Positions 44,737 through 52,231 of a DNA stretch of 64,000 bases are shown piece by piece. A model generated the notes under the pieces. The model saw only the letters and a list, made by a program, of their open reading frames with translations. It made no database searches and was not told the DNA's origin. Made by a program: the position numbers and the translations under genes. The first letter of the stretch is position 1; every line of letters begins with the position of its first letter. The stretch lies in NCBI RefSeq assembly GCF_026226615.1, contig NZ_JAJAPB010000001.1, forward strand, positions 310,001-374,000, read 5' to 3'. This DNA comes from Geovibrio ferrireducens (lineage in GTDB: Bacteria; Chrysiogenota; Deferribacteres; Deferribacterales; Geovibrionaceae).

Positions 44737-44802
44737 GAGATCCTTCACTGCGTTCAGGATGACACGCCGTAAAGGTCACTCTGAGCGTATGCGAAGAGTC
44801 TC
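44737..44802. repeat. Dispersed hairpin repeat, copy 4
   Basis: Two facing modules: GAGATCCTTCACTGCG with CAGGATGAC, then GTCACTCTGAGCG with GCGAAGAGTCTC. It lies in the 189-bp gap between the RND permease and the convergent MocR gene, bracketed by two AGCCTGATTCAGGCT palindromes (44662-44684 and 44846-44860). Confidence 0.7.
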
Positions 44803-44845
44803 TGTCCTGGTAGTACCGTAAAATGAATGCGGCTTCGCTCACCGG

Positions 44846-44860
44846 AGCCTGATTCAGGCT
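44846..44860. terminator. Second AGCCTGATTCAGGCT palindrome, at the MocR gene end
   Basis: A perfect short palindrome identical in its core to the terminator at 44662. On the minus strand no clear T-run follows, so termination activity for the MocR gene is uncertain. Confidence 0.4.
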
Positions 44861-44861
44861 T

Positions 44862-46289
44862 TCAGCCTTCTGCCAGCCTGACAGCCATGGAGCCGAGTCT
44901 GCGCAGGGCTTCAATGTGTTTCTTATCCAGCGGGCTGCCGCAGTTAAGGCGGATGAAGTTTCTGTACCTGTCCTGTGCGGTGAACAGAAACCCCGGCACT
45001 ATGCCTATCCCCTCTTTCATAGCCTCTTCATAAAGCCGGAAGGAATCAACCGCTTCCGGCAGTTCCATCCAGAGGATATAGCCTCCTTTTGGGTTGGATA
45101 CTCTTGTTCCCGCGGGGAAAAACTCGCTTACGTATGAGCGGTATGCGGCAACCTGACTGCGGTACATCCTCCTGACCCTGTTCAGATACCTGCTGAATTT
45201 ACCGGAGAGCAGATAATCTGCCAGCGTAAGCTGGAGCAGGCGCGATGTGTCCAGTACGGAGGAGATCTTCTTGTCCATCACCTCTTTGTAGTATCTGCCG
45301 GGGCATACCCAGCCGACCCTGAACGAGGGGGAGATTGTTTTTGTGAAGGAGGCGATGTAGATCACGTTTCCGGTTTTGTCAAAAGATGACAGACATCTGG
45401 GTCTGTGCCCCTCATGGCAGAGTTCGCCGTAAACATCATCCTCAATAATCGGCACGCCTTTTGCGGCGCAGATTTCCACAATTCTCTTCTTGTCCTCATC
45501 TGAAATCATTCCGCCCATGGGGTTGCTGAAATTGGGCTGGATAAGCAGGGCTTTTGCATCATATCTGTCCAGCGTGTCCTTAAGCCTGTCCGGGTCCATG
45601 CCCTGATCAGGGCGTGAAGGGATCTCTATGACGTATATCCCCATGGATTCCAGCGTGTGCAGATGCCCGAAGTGGAGGGGCGATTCCGTGACAATGCAGT
45701 CCCCCGGTTTGAAAAGAACATGGAGAATGTGGCTGAGGCTTTCTGTCGCCCCGGTTGTGATTATTATCTCATTGGGGGAAATTTCCAGCCCGGCGGAAAG
45801 CATCTGCATGGATATGCAGCTGCGTAGCTGTGCATTTCCCCTGAATATTTCAAAGGAGTTAAAGTCCTGGTTATGGTTGAGGATGTGTTTGAGCGTCTTG
45901 GAAAGTTCAGCGGAAGGGAGCATGGAAAGGCAGGGGGAAGCCCCGCCAAACTGTATGAGCCGCTTGTCAGCCATGGCGTTGCAGACGCTGTATATCATGC
46001 TGAACTTGTCCACACGGGCAACGGTTATTCTTTTTTCAGCAGATATTTCAAGGCTGGGTATGGAGTTGTCGGCTGATACGTAAAAGCCCGACTGAGGGCG
46101 GGATTCAAGCACTCCCTGATGCTCAAGCTCAACATAGGCCTTCATAATGGTCGAAACGCTCAATGATGTATCCGTGCTCATTTTCCTTATGGAGGGAACT
46201 TTATCACCGGCTTTCAGCCCGTTTTCGGAGATGATTTTCTTTATCAGTTCCTGAACTTCTTCATATTTATAAATACTCTGCTGCTCCAT
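44862..46289 (-). CDS. MocR/PdxR-type regulator: GntR HTH fused to an aminotransferase domain
   Basis: This 475-residue protein has a GntR winged helix (residues about 5-75, with GDKVPSIRKMSTDTSLSVSTIMKAYVELEHQGVLESRPQSGFYV). A long linker leads to a fold-type I PLP domain with TTGATESLSHILHVLF, PNFSNPMGG, IIEDDVYGELCH and the PLP-Lys in ASFTKTISPSFRVGW. These regulators sense PLP or an amino-acid adduct. I chose the ATG at 46289 (GAGGCAG upstream); an earlier in-frame ATG lies in the operator region. It is divergent from a DUF2917 gene with repeat operators between them. Confidence 0.92.
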   Translation of the reverse strand: MEQQSIYKYEEVQELIKKIISENGLKAGDKVPSIRKMSTDTSLSVSTIMKAYVELEHQGVLESRPQSGFYVSADNSIPSLEISAEKRITVARVDKFSMIYSVCNAMADKRLIQFGGASPCLSMLPSAELSKTLKHILNHNQDFNSFEIFRGNAQLRSCISMQMLSAGLEISPNEIIITTGATESLSHILHVLFKPGDCIVTESPLHFGHLHTLESMGIYVIEIPSRPDQGMDPDRLKDTLDRYDAKALLIQPNFSNPMGGMISDEDKKRIVEICAAKGVPIIEDDVYGELCHEGHRPRCLSSFDKTGNVIYIASFTKTISPSFRVGWVCPGRYYKEVMDKKISSVLDTSRLLQLTLADYLLSGKFSRYLNRVRRMYRSQVAAYRSYVSEFFPAGTRVSNPKGGYILWMELPEAVDSFRLYEEAMKEGIGIVPGFLFTAQDRYRNFIRLNCGSPLDKKHIEALRRLGSMAVRLAEG

Positions 46290-46307
46290 AATCTGCCTCA
46301 CAGTAAA

Positions 46308-46353
46308 ACTGTTATGTATACATTTCAAAAAAACTGTAACTGTTATTATGTAC
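46308..46353. promoter_or_regulatory. Phased direct repeats, candidate MocR operator
   Basis: ACTGTTATGTATAC (46308) and ACTGTTATTATGTAC (46339) are direct repeats 31 bp apart, about three helical turns. The second also forms an ACTGTA/TACAGT dyad. They lie between the divergent MocR and DUF2917 starts, suiting two-site binding as known for MocR proteins. Confidence 0.55.
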
Positions 46354-46411
46354 AGTTTTATTATATTTATTCTTCACGGTAAAGATAAAAATATATCAGG
46401 AGGGCGCGGGG

Positions 46412-46636
46412 ATGAGCGTGAAAAGCTTTAAGATGACTCTGGGAAAGAACAAAATGATGTCTGTAAACGGTGCAAAAAGCGCGAATCTGTCCTGTGAGAA
46501 AGGGAAGCTGTGGATAACAGGAACCAGACAGGGTGATGTTATGGTTGCCTGCGGACAGAAAATCAGCCTCCGCCCTGTGGACGCACTGGTGATAGAGGGA
46601 ATGGACGATTCTCTGTTTACTATGGATGTGAGATAA
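46412..46636 (+). CDS. DUF2917 family small protein
   Basis: This 74-residue cytosolic protein matches DUF2917. It is a short cupin-like beta fold with SCEKGKLWITGTRQGDVMVACGQKISLRPVDALVIEGMDDSLFTM. AGGAGGG precedes the ATG. The family function is unknown. It is divergent from the MocR gene and shares the intergenic repeats, so it is a likely regulatory target. Confidence 0.82.
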   Translation: MSVKSFKMTLGKNKMMSVNGAKSANLSCEKGKLWITGTRQGDVMVACGQKISLRPVDALVIEGMDDSLFTMDVR

Positions 46637-46810
46637 CTATCTGCCGCCGGAGCTTATTTTTTCTGCCGTTTCGGCGGCGCTGCATCCGCTTCTGGCTGCT
46701 GAACAGCCTCCGCAGGAGCCGCCGCATCCGTCTGCGGGCTTTGTGTAGTATCTGTAGAGGTAAAAGACTGCCGCTGTCACAATTGCAGCCGTGATTATTA
46801 TATCTGCCAT
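46637..46810 (-). CDS. FeoB-associated Cys-rich membrane protein
   Basis: This 57-residue protein has one N-terminal transmembrane helix (MADIIITAAIVTAAVFYLYR). A Cys-rich tail follows: CGGSCGGCSAARSGC. This is the pattern of the small proteins normally encoded after feoB in ferrous-iron transport operons. The ATG has GGAAAAA upstream. It starts 10 bp after the FeoA gene, with no feoB between or next to them. Confidence 0.85.
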   Translation of the reverse strand: MADIIITAAIVTAAVFYLYRYYTKPADGCGGSCGGCSAARSGCSAAETAEKISSGGR

Positions 46811-46820
46811 TTTTTCCTTC

Positions 46821-47105
46821 TTATCTGTGTCTGCCGTGCCTGTGTCTGCACGGGGTTATGGTTATCTTACTGGAGAGGCTGCCGCATATGCAGAGCCTGT
46901 TCCCTTCCAGATCCACTGTGATGTTCCCGTCTCCGGCATCTTCTATCACTTCGAGGATGCGCCCCTTTATGAAGCCGTAGTCTATGAGCCTGCGCACGGA
47001 CTGCCTGTCGCAGCATTTACAGAATCCTGCGATCTCGCATCTTTCTCCCTTTCTGACATCGGAGAGAGATACACTCTCTTCACCGCCAATAAAATTGCTG
47101 CACAT
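46821..47105 (-). CDS. FeoA-domain protein
   Basis: FeoA is a small SH3-like protein that assists FeoB in Fe2+ uptake. The 94-residue product has SLSDVRKGERCEIAGFCKCC, then RLIDYGFIKGRILEVIEDAGDGNITVDLEGNRLCI. It is unusually Cys-rich (CEIAGFCKCC and CIC). I set the start at the ATG at 47105 (GGGGTG upstream); the frame extends to 47162 without a ribosome site. A good sigma-70 promoter precedes it. A Fur gene lies divergently, and iron control is plausible. Confidence 0.85.
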   Translation of the reverse strand: MCSNFIGGEESVSLSDVRKGERCEIAGFCKCCDRQSVRRLIDYGFIKGRILEVIEDAGDGNITVDLEGNRLCICGSLSSKITITPCRHRHGRHR

Positions 47106-47150
47106 ATAAACACCCCGGAAAAGGCTCGAAACCCAGTTGTATAGTATTAT

Positions 47151-47178
47151 ATTGTAACCCATTAACTTAGTTTGTCAA
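47151..47178 (-). promoter_or_regulatory. Sigma-70-type promoter of the FeoA gene
   Basis: On the minus strand, TTGACA (47178-47173), a 16-bp spacer, then TACAAT (47156-47151). The -10 lies 46 bp before the chosen ATG. No convincing Fur box is visible over it. Confidence 0.7.
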
Positions 47179-47334
47179 TGTGAACATGGTGAGCGCTGAA
47201 AAACCTGTAAAATAAAATCTTTTTCCCAAAGGTGCAGACATCAAAAAAATATTGATTATTTTTACTAAAACTAATAAGTTTTTCTTAGAGGCTGTTGATA
47301 TGCGGTCTTAATACACAAGAAGACGGTTGTTATT

Positions 47335-47778
47335 ATGAAAAAAGAAACAAAAAACATCGCCCTGAGAAGGCTCTCTGAGTATTTATCCGAAAAAAAACTC
47401 CGCGCCACCAGCCAGAGGGAAATCATCCTCGGAACCTTTATTGAACTGGGCAGACACACAACAGCAGAAGAGCTTTACGAAGCTCTCAAAAAGCATGATT
47501 CAAGCATTGGGCATGCCACTGTGTATCGTGCGCTGAGGCTCTTTGTTGAGGCGGAAATAGCCCGCGAGCTCAATTTTAATGACGGTTCAGTCCGCTACGA
47601 GAGCGTGATCGGAAAAGAGCCCCATGATCACCTGATCTGCAAAAAATGCGGTGCAATGGTAGAATTTCTGGATGAGAAAATCCGTGATGCTCAGGATGAA
47701 ATTGCAAAAAAATACGGTTACTCAGTAAAAAACAGAAGCCACATTCTCTTCGGCGTATGTCCCAAATGCCGCAGATAA
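47335..47778 (+). CDS. Fur-family metalloregulator
   Basis: This is a 147-residue repressor. The winged HTH is LRATSQREIILGTFIELGRHTTAEELYEALKKHDSSIGHATVYRALRLF. The dimerisation/metal domain has EPHDHLICKKCGAMVEF and the C-terminal CPKC, which together give the Cys4 structural zinc site. Sequence alone does not separate Fur from PerR. The position between FeoA genes and mntP suits iron or manganese. The ATG at 47335 is preceded by AGACGG. Confidence 0.9.
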   Translation: MKKETKNIALRRLSEYLSEKKLRATSQREIILGTFIELGRHTTAEELYEALKKHDSSIGHATVYRALRLFVEAEIARELNFNDGSVRYESVIGKEPHDHLICKKCGAMVEFLDEKIRDAQDEIAKKYGYSVKNRSHILFGVCPKCRR

Positions 47779-47807
47779 GAGATTTTTCTAAATTCCATTA
47801 AATAACG

Positions 47808-47876
47808 TCAGGCGGATTATTTATACCTCTGTCCGTATTTATGCGGTTTTAAGGGGTTGAAAGATCCCGCCTGATG
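47808..47876 (+). ncRNA. Candidate structured 5' leader of mntP
   Basis: CGTCAGGCGG pairs with CCGCCTGATG across 69 nt, an outer stem of 10 bp with one G-U. Inside, ACCTCT can pair with AGGGGT, and CCGTA with TGCGG around a TTTA loop. So a three-tier cruciform-free hairpin fits between fur and mntP. It lacks the GGGGAGUAG-type loop I would expect of the yybP-ykoY Mn2+ riboswitch. It may be a different leader or an unusual fur terminator. Confidence 0.45.
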
Positions 47877-47913
47877 TCTTATCCTTAACACCGCAAAATC
47901 CCGTGAGGTTCAT

Positions 47914-48477
47914 ATGAATTTTTTCGAAGTCTTCTGGATTGCCGTGGGGCTGTCCATGGATGCTTTCGCCGTGTCCATTGCGTGCAGTGTTCTCCTTTGC
48001 CATGTCTCCTTCCGGCATATATTCCGCCTCGGCTTTCATTTCGGTCTTTTTCAGGCGGTTATGCCTGTTATAGGCTGGTTCGCGGGGAGAAGCGTCAGCG
48101 GGTACATAAGCGCATGGGATCACTGGGTGGCCTTCGGACTTCTCTCCGCCATAGGGCTTAAGGCGGTGAAGGAAGCTTTCAGTGACGATGATGGAGAGAA
48201 TATCAAGGGCGACCCCACAAGAGGGCTCAGTCTTATTTTCCTCTCTGTCGCCACCAGTATAGATGCCCTTGCTGTGGGCGTGAGCCTTGCTGCGGTGAAT
48301 GTGAATATTTTTCAGCCTGCACTCCTCATAGGGGTTATCACTGCCGCCTTCTCTGTAGTCGGCACGGTTTACGGATGCCGGATCGGGGCGCGCTTCGGCA
48401 AAAAGGTTGAGGCCGCTGGCGGAATAATCCTCATACTCATAGGCGTTAAGATCCTTCTGGAACACCTCCTCTCCTGA
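47914..48477 (+). CDS. mntP: Manganese efflux pump MntP
   Basis: This is a 187-residue, six-helix inner-membrane exporter (DUF204). The two repeats carry the family Asp residues: GLSMDAFAVSIACSVL and SVATSIDALAVGVSLAAV. GVITAAFSVVGTVYGCRIGARFGKKVEAAGGIILILIGVKILLEHL follows. The length and both signatures are normal. It lies downstream of fur and a structured leader; Mn- or Fur-linked control is plausible. Confidence 0.94.
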   Translation: MNFFEVFWIAVGLSMDAFAVSIACSVLLCHVSFRHIFRLGFHFGLFQAVMPVIGWFAGRSVSGYISAWDHWVAFGLLSAIGLKAVKEAFSDDDGENIKGDPTRGLSLIFLSVATSIDALAVGVSLAAVNVNIFQPALLIGVITAAFSVVGTVYGCRIGARFGKKVEAAGGIILILIGVKILLEHLLS

Positions 48478-48523
48478 AACCCTTTTTTTTAAAAATCTTT
48501 GATAATTTCTGACAGTTTATTCT

Positions 48524-48556
48524 TGACTTGCGCTATATAGTGATCTATATAGCGCA
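48524..48556 (+). promoter_or_regulatory. ModE-type operator overlapping the promoter of the TonB-receptor operon
   Basis: TGCGCTATATAG (48529-48540), TGAT, CTATATAGCGCA (48545-48556): a perfect 12-bp inverted repeat. Its core reads CGCTATATA-N6-TATATAGCG, which matches the ModE (molybdate/tungstate repressor) consensus as I know it, CGnTATATA-N6-TATATAnCG. A -35 TTGACT (48524) abuts the left arm, and a weak -10 lies in the right arm, so bound protein would block the promoter. Confidence 0.8.
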
Positions 48557-48600
48557 TATCCGTTATGTGCCAAGGGGAATAACGATATGGAGAAACTGAA

Positions 48601-50613
48601 ATGTTCAAGCAAAAAAGAATTCTGACCGCCGCGTGTCTCAGCGCGGCTCTGGTATTCAGTTCCGCCGCAAAGGCAGAGGAGCATATCTATAAACTTGGGG
48701 AAATAGAGATAACCGATTCCTCTTCATGGCTTAATGCAAAGCCCATGCAGGAAGTGACTTCCGAAGAAATTGAGGCTGGGTCGGCCTCAAGTGTTGCGGA
48801 AGCGCTCAAGCAGCTTCCTTCCGCATCCTTCGCTCCCAACTCAAAAGGGGAGAAGCGTCTTAATATCAGGGGTTTTTCAGACAGATACATTCAGGTGTAT
48901 TTTGACGGTATTCCCGTTGCCCTGCCCTACGAAGCCTATATTGATCTGGGCAATTACAACACATTCGGGATTGACAAGATCGAAGTTGAAACAGCAGGCG
49001 GTTCAGTTCTCTTCGGACCAAACGCCGCGGGAGGTGCAGTCAATATTGTCACCGCGAAACCTGAAAAGGCTTTTGAGTCCGCTGTTGAGCTTATGTACAG
49101 AACCAACAACACCTATCAGACAAGAATCGGCGTTGGAAGCAAGATAGGCAAAGCATACGGAATGATTTCCCTTGCTTATGAGGATTCGGAAGGATTCATG
49201 CTTCCGGACGGATACAGTGAGCTCAATGAAAACGGCGGTCTGCGTGATAACAGCGGCTACAGGAGAGCAACTGTAACAGGAAAAGTGGGCTATGAGTTCG
49301 CAAAGGGAAGTGAGATCGCTTTCGGCATAAACCATATAGAGAGCAGTCTTGAGCTTCCTCCGAACACAAAGGAAACGGACAACGGTAAAAACAACAGTCC
49401 CGTGCGTTACTGGAATTACGAAGACTGGGACAAGGACACATATTACCTCCTCGGAAGTCTGAGAAAAGACAGCTATGCGGTCACAGCAAGGCTCTACAGG
49501 GATGAATACTACAACGTGATGAACCGTTATAAGGATGCTTCATACAGTGAGTGCTTCAGCGCCTCATGGTGCGACAGCGCTTATGATGATCACTCCAACG
49601 GCGTTATCCTCAATACTGAGCTGAAAACCGGAGCAATCAATACCGTTATCCTCAGCGGACAATACAAAAAAGATGTTCACCGCACCAAAAACGCCTCCAT
49701 GGCAGAATGGGAAAAGGATGTGGCGGAAACCTACTTCGCCGGTGTCGAAGACAGGGTTACTCTGGGCAGGTTCATTGTCAGCCTCGGCGGCAGCTATGAG
49801 GTGAACAACGCGATCTCTTCGGACAGCAAGGATGAACTGAACGATGATATAAAGGTTTTCAATCCGCAGGCTGCGGTAATCTACAACATGTCTTCTGAAA
49901 CCGTATTCCATGTGAAAGCGGCGCGTAAGACACGCTTCCCCTCAATGAAGGAGCTGTACTCCAGTTATTCATATAACAACGGCGGACAGATAACTTATTT
50001 TGCCAACCCCGGGCTTAAGGAAGAAACTGCTATGAACTATGAGGCAGGTATTAAGCAGTCCCTGTTTGACACTGTTCTTCTTCAGGCGAATATCTTCTAT
50101 TCAAAAATTGATGACAAAATCAACACTAAAGCGCCCTACACCGGCAGTGATCCGGATGCCTCATCAGACGCGCAGACTTCTGATAACATAGATGACGTGA
50201 CAATGAAAGGCGTTGAGATGATGCTGGGGGGTGATTTCACCGTAAATACCACCACTATAGTTTCTTATGCCTACATAGATGCGAAAAAAAGCATAGAAGG
50301 TGATGATTCCGATACGGTTGCCGATGTGCCTAAACACAAGCTCTATCTGGATCATTCATACAGAATAGGGAAAATGTTTGTTCTCGGCGGCAGACTGAAT
50401 ATGGAAAAAGGACGTTATTCACAGAAAGCCGACTACAGCTACACCGAGCTGGATACCTATTGGACGGCAGATCTCAGAGCTGAGATTATTCCGGCTAAGT
50501 ACACCTCCATTGAGGTCGGCGTTGAAAATGTGGCGGATGAGGAGTACGAGCTCTCATACGGTCTGCCGCAGGCGGGAAGAACATACTACGCCAAGCTTAA
50601 AATGAAAATTTAA
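48601..50613 (+). CDS. TonB-dependent outer-membrane receptor (candidate molybdate/tungstate receptor)
   Basis: This is a 670-residue receptor. A signal peptide (ILTAACLSAALVFSSAAKA) is followed by a TonB-box-like YKLGEIEITD. The plug domain is residues about 45-150, with RLNIRGFSDRYIQVYFDGIPV and VETAGGSVLFGPNAAGGAVNIVTAK. A 22-strand-type barrel ends in YYAKLKMKI. It is the first gene after the ModE-type operator and is followed by a membrane-NTPase fusion and a dedicated TonB. The substrate is inferred from the operator only. Siderophore, haem or cobalamin receptors are the usual alternatives, but no such genes are nearby. Confidence 0.9.
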   Translation: MFKQKRILTAACLSAALVFSSAAKAEEHIYKLGEIEITDSSSWLNAKPMQEVTSEEIEAGSASSVAEALKQLPSASFAPNSKGEKRLNIRGFSDRYIQVYFDGIPVALPYEAYIDLGNYNTFGIDKIEVETAGGSVLFGPNAAGGAVNIVTAKPEKAFESAVELMYRTNNTYQTRIGVGSKIGKAYGMISLAYEDSEGFMLPDGYSELNENGGLRDNSGYRRATVTGKVGYEFAKGSEIAFGINHIESSLELPPNTKETDNGKNNSPVRYWNYEDWDKDTYYLLGSLRKDSYAVTARLYRDEYYNVMNRYKDASYSECFSASWCDSAYDDHSNGVILNTELKTGAINTVILSGQYKKDVHRTKNASMAEWEKDVAETYFAGVEDRVTLGRFIVSLGGSYEVNNAISSDSKDELNDDIKVFNPQAAVIYNMSSETVFHVKAARKTRFPSMKELYSSYSYNNGGQITYFANPGLKEETAMNYEAGIKQSLFDTVLLQANIFYSKIDDKINTKAPYTGSDPDASSDAQTSDNIDDVTMKGVEMMLGGDFTVNTTTIVSYAYIDAKKSIEGDDSDTVADVPKHKLYLDHSYRIGKMFVLGGRLNMEKGRYSQKADYSYTELDTYWTADLRAEIIPAKYTSIEVGVENVADEEYELSYGLPQAGRTYYAKLKMKI

Positions 50614-50614
50614 T

Positions 50615-52231
50615 ATGTCACTGGCCGACAGCAGCGACGATAAATGGAGAAAAGGAGCCATAGCGGGGGGTGTCTGGGGGACCTCCGAGATGACCCTCGG
50701 CTCTTTTCTTCATAATCTGAGGATCCCTTTTAAGGGGCATTTTCTCACGGCAATAGGCATTGCTGTGCTCAGTGCCTTCGGAACAAAATGGCGTACCAAG
50801 GGGATGTTTTACAGGGCGGGGCTTACCTCCGCTATGCTGAAAACCTTTTCACCCAGCCCTAAGGTCGTTGTTCCGATGATAGCAATTACCATCGAGAGCT
50901 TTCTGTTTGAGGCGGGAACACGCATTCTCGGTAGAAATTTCAGCGGCTTCCTATTAAGCGGCGGACTCGCCATGCAGTGGGCGGTACTTCACAAAGTAAT
51001 CCGGTTGCTGATGCTTTACGGAGCCAGCATATATTTTGTTTATGAGCAGCTTTTTGAAAAAGCAGCCACAGGTTTTGAGCTTCCGTTTGTCAGCCCTGTG
51101 TACGGTATAGTTTTTATATTTGCGCTGAGTTTTGTTCTCGGTGCAGGTGCTTCTGCCATAGGCTGTGCGGCAGCAGCGAGAAGCAAGGGAAGTGGTGAAC
51201 CCATAACATTCGGAATAAAGCAGGGTGCTCCATTGGGCTCTGTTATGCAAGGCCGCGCGGGGCGTTATTCACTCCTGTGGCTGTTTCTGCACATAGGGGT
51301 GATAGTCGCTGTCGTGGGCTTTATGGATAAAAGTGAGTGGCTCGCATATGTGCTGCTGGTTTACTCACTGGCTGTTTCTGTCAGGTACAGAAACTTTCTG
51401 AAACGGTTCGCCTCGTGGAAGATATGGCTGCCAATAGCGGTTGTATCGTTCATTTCCGGTTTCGTGCTGAAATCACCGGAAGGCAGCTTCTTCAGCACTC
51501 ATGGATTTCTTGAGGGTGTAAGGCTTGCTGTGCGGGCATTTGTAACAACATGCGCTCTGAGCGGACTGGTCTCCGAGATGGGGCATCCGCTGATAGCAGA
51601 CTTCTTCCGACGCAGATACGGCGACAGAATAGACTCGGTGCTTGAGCTTGCGTGGGGCACTGTTGGCACAGTGACTCCCCATGTAAATGTTAAGGCGTTG
51701 CTGAGAAACCCTGTAAGCGGTATAGCAGTTATGATGGACTCTGTTCTGGACAGCGGCGGAAGCAAGGCGGTACTCATTACCGGAGAGGTTAACGGAGGCA
51801 AAACATCTTATCTTAAGGCTTTTCTCAAAACACTGCCTGATGGAGCAGATGTCAGGGGGTTTACAGCGGAAGGCATATATGAGGACGGTATGAAAACAGG
51901 TTACAGGATCCGAGATATAAAAACAGGTGAATCCTCCGAATTGTGCAGACGCAGTAAAAGCGGTTTTGTGTTTGATGCCGACGGACTGGCATTCGGGGAA
52001 AAAAGCATGGGTGACGTCCCGTATAAAAATGTTTATACGGTTCTTGATGAAATAGGACGCTATGAGATTCGGGGCGGCGGATGGGACAGCCTTCTTAAAA
52101 AGGTCACAGCCGGAGGCGCGATACCCGTCATAACTGTGAGGCAGAACCTAGTTGATGCAGTATGCTCCCGCTACGGTCTCAGAAATGTGGAAATATATGA
52201 TGTTGAAGATACAGGCAGACAGGCGCAATGA
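50615..52231 (+). CDS. Polytopic membrane protein fused to a THEP1-like P-loop NTPase (ECF-transporter-like)
   Basis: This is a 538-residue protein. The first 370 residues hold many membrane segments. Residues about 14-190 (GGVWGTSEMTLGSFLHNLRI, FKGHFLTAIGIAVLSAFG) recall ECF substrate-binding (S) components. Residues about 210-370 (EGVRLAVRAFVTTCALSGLV) recall EcfT. The C-terminal 150 residues are an NTPase like THEP1: Walker A GEVNGGKTSYL, RGFTAEGIYEDGMKTGYRIRD and Walker B YTVLDEIGRYEI. ABC signature LSGGQ is absent. It begins 2 bp after the receptor gene and overlaps the tonB gene. I infer a one-chain inner-membrane importer or its energiser. The S/EcfT resemblance is by pattern only. Confidence 0.7.
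   Translation: MSLADSSDDKWRKGAIAGGVWGTSEMTLGSFLHNLRIPFKGHFLTAIGIAVLSAFGTKWRTKGMFYRAGLTSAMLKTFSPSPKVVVPMIAITIESFLFEAGTRILGRNFSGFLLSGGLAMQWAVLHKVIRLLMLYGASIYFVYEQLFEKAATGFELPFVSPVYGIVFIFALSFVLGAGASAIGCAAAARSKGSGEPITFGIKQGAPLGSVMQGRAGRYSLLWLFLHIGVIVAVVGFMDKSEWLAYVLLVYSLAVSVRYRNFLKRFASWKIWLPIAVVSFISGFVLKSPEGSFFSTHGFLEGVRLAVRAFVTTCALSGLVSEMGHPLIADFFRRRYGDRIDSVLELAWGTVGTVTPHVNVKALLRNPVSGIAVMMDSVLDSGGSKAVLITGEVNGGKTSYLKAFLKTLPDGADVRGFTAEGIYEDGMKTGYRIRDIKTGESSELCRRSKSGFVFDADGLAFGEKSMGDVPYKNVYTVLDEIGRYEIRGGGWDSLLKKVTAGGAIPVITVRQNLVDAVCSRYGLRNVEIYDVEDTGRQAQ

Noticed and set aside
47179-47334. Fur box between FeoA and fur
   Set aside because: The A/T-rich stretch around 47250-47285 has only loose similarity to the GATAATGATAATCATTATC consensus; not enough to call.
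47779-47913. yybP-ykoY Mn2+ riboswitch before mntP
   Set aside because: A structure is present, but I cannot find the conserved loop sequence of that riboswitch, so I list it only as an unclassified leader.
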